DNA of 64,000 bases from Planctomycetota bacterium (lineage in GTDB: Bacteria > Planctomycetota > Phycisphaerae > Phycisphaerales > SM1A02): assembly GCA_003671025.1 (NCBI GenBank), contig QWPW01000016.1, positions 1 through 64,000 of the forward strand. The letters run 5' to 3'. A model generated the notes under the pieces. The model worked only from the letters and a program-made list of their open reading frames with translations. It searched no databases and had not been told where the DNA came from. Shown here one piece after another: positions 34,474 through 42,780 of this stretch. Both the position numbers and the translations under genes were made by a program. Each line of letters opens with the position of its first letter. The first letter of the stretch is position 1.

Positions 34474-34525
34474 GCTCGCTTTCGCGCATGCTTGCTCGCT
34501 TTCGCGCATGCTTGCTCGCTTTCGC
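34474..34525. repeat. 20 bp tandem repeat between convergent genes
   Basis: About 2.6 copies of a 20 bp unit (ttcgcgcatgcttgctcgct at 34481-34500 and 34501-34520, with partial copies either side). It fills most of the 63-base gap between the stops of the protease gene (34462) and the SIMPL gene (34526). It contains the palindrome gcatgc in each unit. Confidence 0.85.
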
Positions 34526-35359
34526 TCAGCGAATCGCAAACTCCAGCGTCACCACGATGCGGCCGGTCTTCTCAATCGAATCGGTGTCGGAGATGCCCTG
34601 GTCACTTGATGCATCTTCGCCGCGCGCGACGATTTGAAACACGCCTTGCGACGCGCTGACGAGCGCACCGACGCTGCTGCCTGATCCACGCGCAAGAGTC
34701 TGCGCGCGCTCGTACGCGTTCGCGGTCGCTTGCTCGAGCAATTGCAGTTTGGCCGCTTCAATTCCGCTCACGGTGTATTTCACGGCCCGACTGCTCACCT
34801 CGAAGCCTTCTTTGACCAGCGCGCCCGTCACCTCATTGGACAGCGTTTCCAAGAGTTCGAGTTTCGTCGATCGCACCGTGACCGACTGCGACAAGTCATA
34901 CGCCTCGAGCGTTGACGTCGAGTAGCCCTTGTCATCACGCTTGTAGTCTTTGGAAATGGAGACACGGCCCATCGACAGGTCTGACTCCTGAAAACCCTTG
35001 GAAAGCACGTATTTCCGCAGTGCGTTTAACGAACTTTCGCGCTGCGCGTCTGCGTCTCCCAACGTCAACGCACGCCCAGAAACACTTCCTGTCCACGAGC
35101 CTTGATCGCTGACGAGGTCGATCCCCGCAACGCCTTTCACGCGAATGACGTTGTCCTGCTTCATCGTGCTCAATGCCCGACCGAGCTGTTCGCTCGCACC
35201 CAACACTCCAAACGCGAGAGCGACTCCGAGCAAGAAGATGCCCGTGCCTGGTTGCGCAACCCATCGCGCGCAACTGGCCAACACGCCTCGTGAGACTGGA
35301 CCATCATTCGCTCCACCGTTGTTCGTTCCGTGCGTGTCACGAGATTGCGATGCAGACAT
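34526..35359 (-). CDS. SIMPL-domain (DUF541) membrane-anchored protein
   Basis: Protein of 277 residues. The ATG at 35359 has a strong ribosome binding site (AAGGAG, 6 bases upstream). A polar N-terminus is followed by one membrane anchor (about 38-62, G-I-F-L-L-G-V-A-L-A-F-G-V-L-G). The SIMPL/DUF541 domain (about 70-277) shows I-R-V-K-G-V-A, L-S-M-G-R-V-S-I-S, Y-D-L-S-Q-S-V-T-V-R-S and A-Y-E-R-A-Q-T-L-A. The domain is named from a mouse signalling protein; bacterial members such as BP26 of Brucella and E. coli YggE are periplasmic and form oligomeric assemblies, with a role in stress tolerance proposed. Alone in its transcription unit as far as can be seen. Confidence 0.88.
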   Translation of the reverse strand: MSASQSRDTHGTNNGGANDGPVSRGVLASCARWVAQPGTGIFLLGVALAFGVLGASEQLGRALSTMKQDNVIRVKGVAGIDLVSDQGSWTGSVSGRALTLGDADAQRESSLNALRKYVLSKGFQESDLSMGRVSISKDYKRDDKGYSTSTLEAYDLSQSVTVRSTKLELLETLSNEVTGALVKEGFEVSSRAVKYTVSGIEAAKLQLLEQATANAYERAQTLARGSGSSVGALVSASQGVFQIVARGEDASSDQGISDTDSIEKTGRIVVTLEFAIR

Positions 35360-35519
35360 GTCGGCTCCTTGAGTTGTGTTCGATTGCATGACAGACAACG
35401 GTGCGCACGACACCGCGCGCAACCGTGCGCGCCTTCCCGTTGTCTTCCATGAGTGGACCGATCGATGTCAATCGGCGGGCGTAGATCGGTCAAACCGTTC
35501 GTTGCGCGCGAAAGTTTTT

Positions 35520-37199
35520 TCAGCGCGCGCTTTCGCCCAGTTGCACAGGCGTTGGCGGCGCGTCGATCGGCGCAGCCACGGCGTCGCGCGCGCTCTCCAA
35601 ACGCACCAGCATTGATGCCAAAACCTCAGAAAACAGCGGGTTTTCGCTGTGATTGGTCATCTCGTCGGGATCCGCGTGCAGGTCGTAAAGTTCAAGCAGC
35701 GGAGCGCCAGACGCTCCCACAAGGTCGACGAAGCGAATCAACTTGTAGCGGTCGGTGGCCACGCCCTCATGACGCGGAACAGTGTGCGGACCCTTGGACT
35801 CTTCGAAGCGGTAGTACACGGCATCGCGAAACGATGCGCTCTTGCTCGCGGGTTCGCGCAACAACCCAACCATACTCTTGCCTTGCACGTCGCTTGGAAC
35901 AGTGACGCCCGCGGCCTCGAGAAACGTTGGCGCGAAATCGAGGTTCTGCACCATCGCGTTGGACACGCTTCCCGCAGCGATCACATTCGGCCAACGCACG
36001 AGCAGTGGCATGCGAAAACTCTCTTCGTACATCCATCGCTTGTCGAACCAACCGTGTTCACCGAGGAACCAACCTTGATCACTGGTGTAGATGACGATGG
36101 TGTTCGCGGCGAGGCCAAGCGTGTCGAGTTCGGCCAGGATCGCTGCCACCGAGTCGTCTACGCCTTGGGCGGTGCGCAGGTAATCCTTGGCGTAACGCTG
36201 AAATTTCCATTCCGTCACTTGATGCGGAGTCATCATGGGAAAGCGTGCCGCGAGCGCTTGGTTTTCCGCTGCGTAAGCCGCGCGAATCGTCTCACGCACC
36301 GACAAGGGCACGCGCGCGAGTTCGTTCTCCATCCACGTTTCTTGCGGGATTTCTGCATCGCCGTTCACCAGCGCGACACCCGAAACCTTGAGGTCGTAGT
36401 TCCATGAGAGATCGCGATTCACTTGCATTCGTTGCATCGCGCTGGCGCGGCTACGGCCAACCCATGTGTCGAACAATGTGCTCGGCGGAGTGATCGTGGC
36501 ATCGCGAAAGAGTTGCAGATGACGCTGCGTGGGCATCCAATTGCGATGCGGTGCTTTGTGATGAATGAGCAACGCGAACGGCTGCGATGTGCGTGCATCG
36601 TCACGCACGCCACCGCTGGAATCGGACTTCGCCAACGCGCGCAACCGTTCAATAGCGCGATCATGAATGATGTCGGTGACATGACCTTCGCGCACGATGC
36701 GCACACCATCGGTGATGAACGTGGGATTCCAGTAATCGCCTTGACCGACCAACACATCGAAGTGATCAAACCCGGTCGGATCACTGCCGAGATGCCACTT
36801 GCCCACGACTTCGGTGCGATATCCCGCGGCCTGTAAGAGTTTGGGAAATGTCTGTTGCGTCGAATCGAACGATTTCTCGTTGGTCGCGAATCCATTGCGA
36901 TGACTGTGCTTGCCCGTGAGCATGACTGCACGCGATGGACCGCAGATCGCGTTGGTCACACTGGCGCGATCAAAGCGAATGCCTTCACGCGCAATGCGAT
37001 CGATCCCCGGCGTGGTCACAAGTCCAGGAGCAATCGACGCGCCGTAGCACGAAATTGCCTGTTTTCCGTGGTCATCCGACATGATGAACACGATGTTGGG
37101 CCGTGTGATTGCGGGAGGCTCGAGTGGAGCTGCTGCGTCACCTCCGCGCGAAGTCGAGGTGGCGATCAGGGCAACGAGTCCAGTGAGAAGCACGCGCAT
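35520..37199 (-). CDS. Sulfatase (N-acetylglucosamine-6-sulfatase / choline-sulfatase-like), exported
   Basis: Sulfate-ester hydrolase of about 559 residues with a signal peptide. The formylglycine site is C-G-P-S-R (about 88) in A-I-C-G-P-S-R-A-V-M-L-T-G-K. The metal site begins P-N-I-V-F-I-M-S-D-D-H-G; others are V-V-G-K-W-H-L-G-S-D-P-T-G-F-D, Y-T-S-D-Q-G-W-F-L-G-E-H-G-W-F-D-K-R and Y-E-E-S-F-R-M-P-L-L-V-R-W-P. The C-terminal part (Y-K-L-I-R-F, L-Y-D-L-H-A-D-P-D-E) matches the DUF4976 domain found in glycan sulfatases. The ATG at 37199 is preferred to the GTG at 37205. It follows the S9 peptidase gene by about 57 bases on the same strand. Confidence 0.92.
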   Translation of the reverse strand: MRVLLTGLVALIATSTSRGGDAAAPLEPPAITRPNIVFIMSDDHGKQAISCYGASIAPGLVTTPGIDRIAREGIRFDRASVTNAICGPSRAVMLTGKHSHRNGFATNEKSFDSTQQTFPKLLQAAGYRTEVVGKWHLGSDPTGFDHFDVLVGQGDYWNPTFITDGVRIVREGHVTDIIHDRAIERLRALAKSDSSGGVRDDARTSQPFALLIHHKAPHRNWMPTQRHLQLFRDATITPPSTLFDTWVGRSRASAMQRMQVNRDLSWNYDLKVSGVALVNGDAEIPQETWMENELARVPLSVRETIRAAYAAENQALAARFPMMTPHQVTEWKFQRYAKDYLRTAQGVDDSVAAILAELDTLGLAANTIVIYTSDQGWFLGEHGWFDKRWMYEESFRMPLLVRWPNVIAAGSVSNAMVQNLDFAPTFLEAAGVTVPSDVQGKSMVGLLREPASKSASFRDAVYYRFEESKGPHTVPRHEGVATDRYKLIRFVDLVGASGAPLLELYDLHADPDEMTNHSENPLFSEVLASMLVRLESARDAVAAPIDAPPTPVQLGESAR

Positions 37200-37256
37200 C
37201 AACACACGGTAGCGCAGAAGAAACCGAATCGGCGTCGCACGTCGCTCCTCCGCAAC

Positions 37257-39851
37257 TCACTCCGTCAAGTGCTGCCACAAGAACTGCGCGCGCCTCGCGT
37301 TGCCGTACTCGCTCTCCGCGCTGCCGTGGCCTGCTTGGGGAATCACCAATAGTTCAAAGTCTTTGTTTGCGTCAATCAACTTCTGTGCGACTTGCATCGT
37401 GGTCGCAGGGTCAACGTTTTCATCGAGCCCACCGACGACCAACATCAACGCGCCGTCGAGCTTCGCCGCATCGACCATGTTGGAGTTGCGCGCGTAACTC
37501 TCGTCAACAGGCCAACCCATCCACTGCTCGTTCCACCAGATCTTGTCCATGCGATTGTCGTGGCAACCGCAATCGGCCACGGCGACGCGATAGAAGTCTG
37601 CGTGATCAAGCACCGCGCGCATGGCGTTCTGACCACCCGCGCTTCCGCCGAAGATGCCGACATGATCAAGATCGACTGACGCATCGTGCGAGGCCAACGC
37701 GCGCATCCACGCGATTCGATCGGGAAACCCCGCGTCTTTGAGGTTTTTCCAACAGACATCGTGAAACGCCTTCGATCGCCAGTTGGTGCCCATGCCATCG
37801 ATCTGCACCACGATCGCGCCCATCTCGGCGTACTCGCGCGAGCGGCCGCGCAGCGCAAACCACTTGGGCACATGATGATCATGCGGCCCTGCGTAGATGT
37901 TCTCGATGACGGGATACTTCTTTGCTGGATCAAAATCGCTCGGGCGATAGACGAGACCCCATATGTCCGTGACGCCATCACGACCCTTTGCAACGAACGG
38001 CCTCGGCGCGCGCCAACCTGCGGCGATCATGGCGCGCGCGTCGCCAGCGCCGAGCTCCGCAATCACCATTCCATCGCTCGTGCGACGCATCTCATAGACG
38101 GGAGGAATGTCCGCGCACGCACGCACGCAAATCAACGCAGTGCGATCTGGCGAAAATTCAACGCGACACGTTCCGTCGCCGCTGGTGAGCATCACCATCG
38201 ATCCCGTATCGAGCGAGACACGCGCGAAATGCTCGTGATACGGATCTTGCGTCGCATCGCGCCCCGCGAGACGAATGTCGATCGTGCGCGCAGACTCATC
38301 AATGTGCTCCACGCTCTTCACGACCCACGCGCCTTGAGTGACTTGTCGCTTCACCGCTCCCGTCGCGACGTCGATGAGCCACAGATGATTCCATCCATCG
38401 CGCTCACTCATCCACAGCAACTCGCCTGAGCTGTCGAGCCAATGCATCCAGATCTTGTTGGTGTAATCAACGAATGTCTGGCTCGACTCACTCGCAATTG
38501 TGCGCGTCGTTCCTGTCGCGAGATCGAGCGCAATCACTTGCACCATCTGATGACCGCGCTGGTTGTACCGCAGCGCAACCTCGCGATTTCCCGGCAAAAA
38601 ACGTTCGACGTCGAGCGACCATGGATTCGCAAACGCGCTCTGATCGACCGCGATCTCCCGCACCGTCACGCCGTGCGTTGCATGCGCGTCTGCCGTGACT
38701 GTGAAGAGATGCGGCACGCGAGAATCGATGTCGTCGCCAGGCTTGAAGTAGCCGAACGTCCGCAGCTTCGGTTGCAACTGATCGTGAGGAGCGGCCTCCA
38801 CCAAGTGCACATCGCGGCGCGCAGCGCGCTTCACGCGCATCGCCACGATCGCATCGCGCGCAGGAGAAATGACCTGCTCTCCGAAGTATCCATCGTCGCT
38901 GTTTCCATCGGTCGTGCGAAACACTTCGTTGCCGTCAACACGCATGACCAGATTCGCGCCCTCATGCGAAAGAACGAACGCGGGAAGTCCGTCGCTTTGC
39001 AACGCGACAACTGCATCGGGTTGCGCATCGCCGTCGCGTGCGCGCGGCGTCTCGACTGATTGTTCCGCGGCGGCGTCATCACGAAGCACCACTGTCTGCG
39101 TGACATCATTGGCAATCGCGTGCCCAAGTTCGCGGCCCTTCACCGTTCGCACCAACCAAGCATGACCGCTGAAGGTGTGTTGCTCGCGCGAAGCACCCGC
39201 GGCGATGACGCCATACGAGCGCGTGTTCTTCTCCATATTGATCCAAAAAATTTCCACTGGCTCCGCGAGGCGATTCTCAAACACAATCGCACTCGACGCG
39301 CCTCCTGCGCGACTGCGCTGCGTGCCTTGCTTGAGTGGCATCACAAACAACGCGCGCGCGGACTCGTCGGCATCGTCAACGATTGCACCGCCGAGCACGC
39401 ACACGATTGGCGCGGCGCGGCCTTCGATGTCGAGCGCAACGCGATCATCGTGCACCGCAACACCGCGCACAGGCAATCGCGTCGGCGTGACAGGCGTCGT
39501 GGCTCCCTCGCTCAGCAGCGACGCGACGGCGAGGTGATCAAATAACGGGATTCGTGCGGTTTCGCTGGGTTTTGCGCCATCAATAAGCCACCACTCGCGC
39601 TCACCCGTGACCTGCGTGTGCGCGAACCAGAGCCGCGACGAGTCGATCCACGTCTGCGCGCCCACGGGGTCGTGATACAGCCGCGTTTGTTCGTCGATAC
39701 GCGTTCGCGCGAGTGCCACGCGCTCTCGCATCGCGTCGAGCGTGACTTCGCCCGCGTTGACCCTTGCGTCGACCCTTGCGTCCACCCTTGCGTTGACTAT
39801 CGAGATGGCGAATGAACATGACATCCAAATCAGGAGTGAGAGACGCATCAT
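37257..39851 (-). CDS. S9 family peptidase (dipeptidyl-peptidase IV-like)
   Basis: Exported serine peptidase of 864 residues. The signal region is unusual: directly after the hydrophobic stretch comes N-A-R-V-D-A-R-V-D-A-R-V-N-A, encoded by a 12 bp tandem repeat. A DPP-IV N-terminal beta-propeller (about 60-600; W-M-S-E-R-D-G-W-N-H-L-W) is followed by an alpha/beta hydrolase domain with nucleophile Ser in G-I-F-G-G-S-A-G-G-Q (about 734), Asp in G-G-L-D-E-N-V-D-P (about 812) and His in Q-A-G-H-G-S (about 846). The expected tyrosine of the oxyanion hole is in Y-A-G-P-H-D-H. These enzymes release dipeptides or cut after proline. The second ATG at 39848 is an equally possible start. Confidence 0.92.
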   Translation of the reverse strand: MMRLSLLIWMSCSFAISIVNARVDARVDARVNAGEVTLDAMRERVALARTRIDEQTRLYHDPVGAQTWIDSSRLWFAHTQVTGEREWWLIDGAKPSETARIPLFDHLAVASLLSEGATTPVTPTRLPVRGVAVHDDRVALDIEGRAAPIVCVLGGAIVDDADESARALFVMPLKQGTQRSRAGGASSAIVFENRLAEPVEIFWINMEKNTRSYGVIAAGASREQHTFSGHAWLVRTVKGRELGHAIANDVTQTVVLRDDAAAEQSVETPRARDGDAQPDAVVALQSDGLPAFVLSHEGANLVMRVDGNEVFRTTDGNSDDGYFGEQVISPARDAIVAMRVKRAARRDVHLVEAAPHDQLQPKLRTFGYFKPGDDIDSRVPHLFTVTADAHATHGVTVREIAVDQSAFANPWSLDVERFLPGNREVALRYNQRGHQMVQVIALDLATGTTRTIASESSQTFVDYTNKIWMHWLDSSGELLWMSERDGWNHLWLIDVATGAVKRQVTQGAWVVKSVEHIDESARTIDIRLAGRDATQDPYHEHFARVSLDTGSMVMLTSGDGTCRVEFSPDRTALICVRACADIPPVYEMRRTSDGMVIAELGAGDARAMIAAGWRAPRPFVAKGRDGVTDIWGLVYRPSDFDPAKKYPVIENIYAGPHDHHVPKWFALRGRSREYAEMGAIVVQIDGMGTNWRSKAFHDVCWKNLKDAGFPDRIAWMRALASHDASVDLDHVGIFGGSAGGQNAMRAVLDHADFYRVAVADCGCHDNRMDKIWWNEQWMGWPVDESYARNSNMVDAAKLDGALMLVVGGLDENVDPATTMQVAQKLIDANKDFELLVIPQAGHGSAESEYGNARRAQFLWQHLTE
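39754..39797 (-). repeat. 3.7 x 12 bp in-frame repeat in the S9 peptidase signal region
   Basis: Units gcgttgaccctt, gcgtcgaccctt and gcgtccaccctt plus a partial copy (39754-39797). On the coding strand they give A-R-V-(D/N) repeats just after the signal peptide of the S9 peptidase. Confidence 0.9.
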
Positions 39852-39925
39852 GGGTGCACTCTAGTTGTTCGAAATCGATGCGCGCCCCTTGGGCTGAGTC
39901 AAGAGTCGGCGTCTGCAAGTACAGT

Positions 39926-40915
39926 GTGGTGGTGACTGCGCGCGATGTTCTTCAACAAGCTCAAGTTTGCGAGAGTGCCTGCATTCCTGCGGCAAATGAT
40001 GATCGCCTCGCGCGCTTCGCCGGTGGCGCTCCTTGGCATCGACGGTTGCGCGACGTGCTGGAGATTGCCAACACTCCGTTGCGTCACGTGCAAGACGCGC
40101 TGCGCTTTCCCAACAGCCAAGCACGCATGAGCCGACGCATCGGCGAGCAACTCGTGCAGGGAAATCCCATCGTCGTCTTCTCAGCACCGAAAACTGCTTC
40201 CACGAGCATCGCCTCGGCGCTTGATCGCAGTGTTGGTCTCGACACGGTGAAGGTGCACATGGTGCAGCCCGAACATTTCTGGCACGGCCCGCTGCAACGC
40301 AAGACTGCGCCCGATGGATTGCTTCGTCATCGCGCAATCGAACAAGTTCCATCACGCGAGTTACTGTTCGACACTGGTCGATCACTGCGCGTGGTCTCAG
40401 TCGTGCGCGAACCTGTTGCCTTCAACCTCAGCAATTACACCTACTTCGGTCGCGCGTATTGGATGCGGTCGATTTGGAGAAGCGCGCCGTGGATGGACAC
40501 GGCTCGGCTGATGAAGCACTTTCTCGCTTCGTTTCCCCACGAATCATCGAGTTTGTGGTGGGAGCATGAATTCGCGCGCAGCACGGGAATCAATCTGTTG
40601 CGCGAAGGGTTCGACTGCGCGCGCGGATGGCAGCGCTACCAACGCGGCCGCTTCGACTGCCTGGTGATTCGTGCCGACATTTCCGACGCGGCGAAACGCG
40701 AGGCACTGTGCGCATGGACCGGCGTCGATGTGTCGCCGATCGAACGCGAGAACAGCAACGACACGCAGTCCGCTCCGGGCGTTTATGAACGACTGAAACG
40801 CGCGATGCGCGGTCAAGCTGCGTACGTCGATGCGATGTTGGACTTGCCATCCATGCAAGTGTTCTACAGCGCTGAACACCGCGCCGCGCTGCGAGCGCGT
40901 TGGATGGACGCGTGA
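39926..40915 (+). CDS. Sulfotransferase-like / putative capsular polysaccharide synthesis protein
   Basis: Protein of about 329 residues. A nucleotide-binding loop like the 5'-phosphosulfate site of sulfotransferases is visible (V-V-F-S-A-P-K-T-A-S-T-S-I, about 82-94), and a second segment V-V-S-V-V-R-E-P-V-A-F-N-L-S-N-Y (about 160-175) resembles the 3'-phosphate site. This pattern matches the family annotated as putative capsular polysaccharide synthesis protein. The donor would be PAPS; the acceptor is unknown. The start is unclear: three adjacent GTGs at 39926-39934 are used here because longer frames overlap the divergent S9 gene. A second frame from ATG 39945 also looks coding for about 35 codons, so a frameshift near the N-terminus is possible. 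Confidence 0.68.
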   Translation: MVVTARDVLQQAQVCESACIPAANDDRLARFAGGAPWHRRLRDVLEIANTPLRHVQDALRFPNSQARMSRRIGEQLVQGNPIVVFSAPKTASTSIASALDRSVGLDTVKVHMVQPEHFWHGPLQRKTAPDGLLRHRAIEQVPSRELLFDTGRSLRVVSVVREPVAFNLSNYTYFGRAYWMRSIWRSAPWMDTARLMKHFLASFPHESSSLWWEHEFARSTGINLLREGFDCARGWQRYQRGRFDCLVIRADISDAAKREALCAWTGVDVSPIERENSNDTQSAPGVYERLKRAMRGQAAYVDAMLDLPSMQVFYSAEHRAALRARWMDA

Positions 40916-40990
40916 CGTACGTGAGGCACGGCGTGATGCACGCGTAACGATTCGCGTCATTGCGCGAAGTCAAGCACGCGCGTGATCAAC

Positions 40991-41686
40991 TCACTTGCGT
41001 TGCGCGCCGCCGTACAAGATCCAGCCCATTGCCGCGCGATCTTCTTCGGTCCACTCTTGGCCCCACATGTATTGATTGATCGGCTTCCACTGCGCCTCCG
41101 CGAGTTTCTCGAGGCGCGTGTGCTGTGCGCGATCTTCCGCGGTGGCCGTTCCGTCGGCGAGCCTTTCGCCGAAGGGGCGCAGTTCGGCCATGATTTGCAC
41201 GTAGCGCGAAGTGATGCGTCGAAACGCCGCGAATTTGCTGCTCTGCGCGAGCTTTTTGAACGGCTCGACGCCCTCAACGACGACGACTTCGCCTTTGACC
41301 GCGCCCGCACTACTCGTGTTCGAGGCAACGGGAGTGAGCGGCGCGGGAATGTCGAGTGTCCGAGGCGCGGAGTCGGCGACGCGCGGGGCGTTGCTCGTAC
41401 TCGTGCTGCTCGGCGGCGAAGAGTTAGAGCCTTGTGAGATTGCAACTTCTGCAGCCGTCGCGGCAGTCGAAGCCTTTGCGACTACTGGCGCACTCGTCAC
41501 GGCGGATTCTGCGGCAACAGGCTGCTCCGGCGCGATTGCGCCCGAGCTTCCAGGAACGCCGCTCGCGTAGTTTCGATCGTCACCGCACGCGACGAGCAGG
41601 GTCATGACACTCGCAGCAGCGATCGTGCATGCACACCGACGTGCTCTGGTTGTTGTCAACGATCGACCGACCTGCGCATTCATCAT
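40991..41686 (-). CDS. Lipoprotein of unknown function, translationally coupled to a pseudopilin
   Basis: Predicted lipoprotein of about 231 residues with lipobox L-V-A-C after the hydrophobic stretch I-A-A-A-S-V-M-T-L. A low-complexity Ala/Ser/Pro/Thr region (about 40-125) links it to a C-terminal helical domain of about 100 residues (V-E-P-F-K-K-L-A-Q-S-S-K-F-A-A-F-R-R, Q-W-K-P-I-N-Q-Y-M-W-G-Q-E-W). I do not recognise this domain. The ATG at 41686 overlaps the stop of the pseudopilin gene by one base, and a second ATG follows at 41683. The coupling suggests that the two proteins work together. Confidence 0.7.
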   Translation of the reverse strand: MMNAQVGRSLTTTRARRCACTIAAASVMTLLVACGDDRNYASGVPGSSGAIAPEQPVAAESAVTSAPVVAKASTAATAAEVAISQGSNSSPPSSTSTSNAPRVADSAPRTLDIPAPLTPVASNTSSAGAVKGEVVVVEGVEPFKKLAQSSKFAAFRRITSRYVQIMAELRPFGERLADGTATAEDRAQHTRLEKLAEAQWKPINQYMWGQEWTEEDRAAMGWILYGGAQRK

Positions 41687-42579
41687 CACTGGAACATTCC
41701 CGGAGCAAGATGGCGGCGCAACCATTCGTAATCGGGGCCGGGCCAGTAGACGTTGTTCTGTGGCAGCGTCATGTAGTAATCAACCTCGGTCTGCTTCGCG
41801 ACGATCTTCTGCGACAACACCGAACCATCGGCGAGCGAGAAGTTGAAATACCCAGGATGCCATGCGCCGATCTTGTCCACCCAAATCGCATTGCCTGACA
41901 CATCGATGCCGAAGCCGTTGATGTTGTAGCCGCGATGGTCGTATTCCAAACTGGTAACGATCGTCTCCGAGGGCAGCGGAATCTTGCCCATGGTGTTCAC
42001 TTGCCAATTCGGCGGACCGTTCCACATGAAGCCTTCGCCCGTGGAAATGAACGAATTAAACGAGTAGGTGCGCATGCGCGTGGTGCCGAGCGCAGTGGTA
42101 GCACCTGAAGGCGGCGATGGATATGGATCGAACGGACTCTTGTACATCGCGAACGACCCGATGTACTTCCACAAGCGGCCGTTCTTGAGATGCGTTTCGG
42201 TTTCCGCAATAGTTCCCGATGGTGTGCTGACCCAGTCCCATGGATTGCGATCAGTGTCGACGCCGATGAATCGGCCGTCGTGATCGGAGAAGTACGAGAC
42301 GAACGCCATGTTGAGTTGGCGTTGATTGGAAAGACACACGGTGGAACGCGCTTGCCGCTGAACTTGCGGAATCGCAATGAGCACCATCGAGACGATGAGC
42401 GAGATGATCGCGATCACCACCAGCAATTCGACCAAGGTGAATCCGAGCGCGCGATGAAGCGCGAGTTTGCACTGACTGGTGCTGCTCGATTTGCTCGGTG
42501 AGTGAGTGATGACGGTGCGAGCGCTGCAACGATTCGCTGCTTGCTTGACCGACCGCGTTCGAGGGTGCGAAGGCTTCAT
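41686..42579 (-). CDS. Prepilin-type pseudopilin (N-methylation/cleavage domain) protein
   Basis: Exported protein of about 297 residues with a long polar leader of about 45 residues and then the prepilin peptidase motif and helix G-F-T-L-V-E-L-L-V-V-I-A-I-I. Cleavage would be after Gly and the Glu at +5 is present. The rest resembles the planctomycete DUF1559-type pseudopilins: C-L-S-N-Q-R-Q-L-N-M-A near the start and H-P-G-Y-F-N-F-S-L-A-D-G-S-V near the end (the HxnDG pattern). Dozens of paralogues usually occur per planctomycete genome and their role is not established. The ATG at 42579 is chosen; an upstream frame extends to 42606. Confidence 0.88.
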   Translation of the reverse strand: MKPSHPRTRSVKQAANRCSARTVITHSPSKSSSTSQCKLALHRALGFTLVELLVVIAIISLIVSMVLIAIPQVQRQARSTVCLSNQRQLNMAFVSYFSDHDGRFIGVDTDRNPWDWVSTPSGTIAETETHLKNGRLWKYIGSFAMYKSPFDPYPSPPSGATTALGTTRMRTYSFNSFISTGEGFMWNGPPNWQVNTMGKIPLPSETIVTSLEYDHRGYNINGFGIDVSGNAIWVDKIGAWHPGYFNFSLADGSVLSQKIVAKQTEVDYYMTLPQNNVYWPGPDYEWLRRHLAPGMFQ

Positions 42580-42780
42580 GCCATAGTTTGGCTCGAAGCC
42601 GCACACGGGTCAATACCTGATGGGCGGCCTGCGAGAATTCATTGTTGGGACTTGCAGGTTCAGGGACGCGTGAGGGGCGCACGCGACCATGACGCGATGC
42701 ACCCGCGCGCCCAACACTCGCGCGAGCGCGCGACCTCGCCGTTGGCCGCTGATCGAGTGTTTCGCCTTCTGTCAGGCGAC

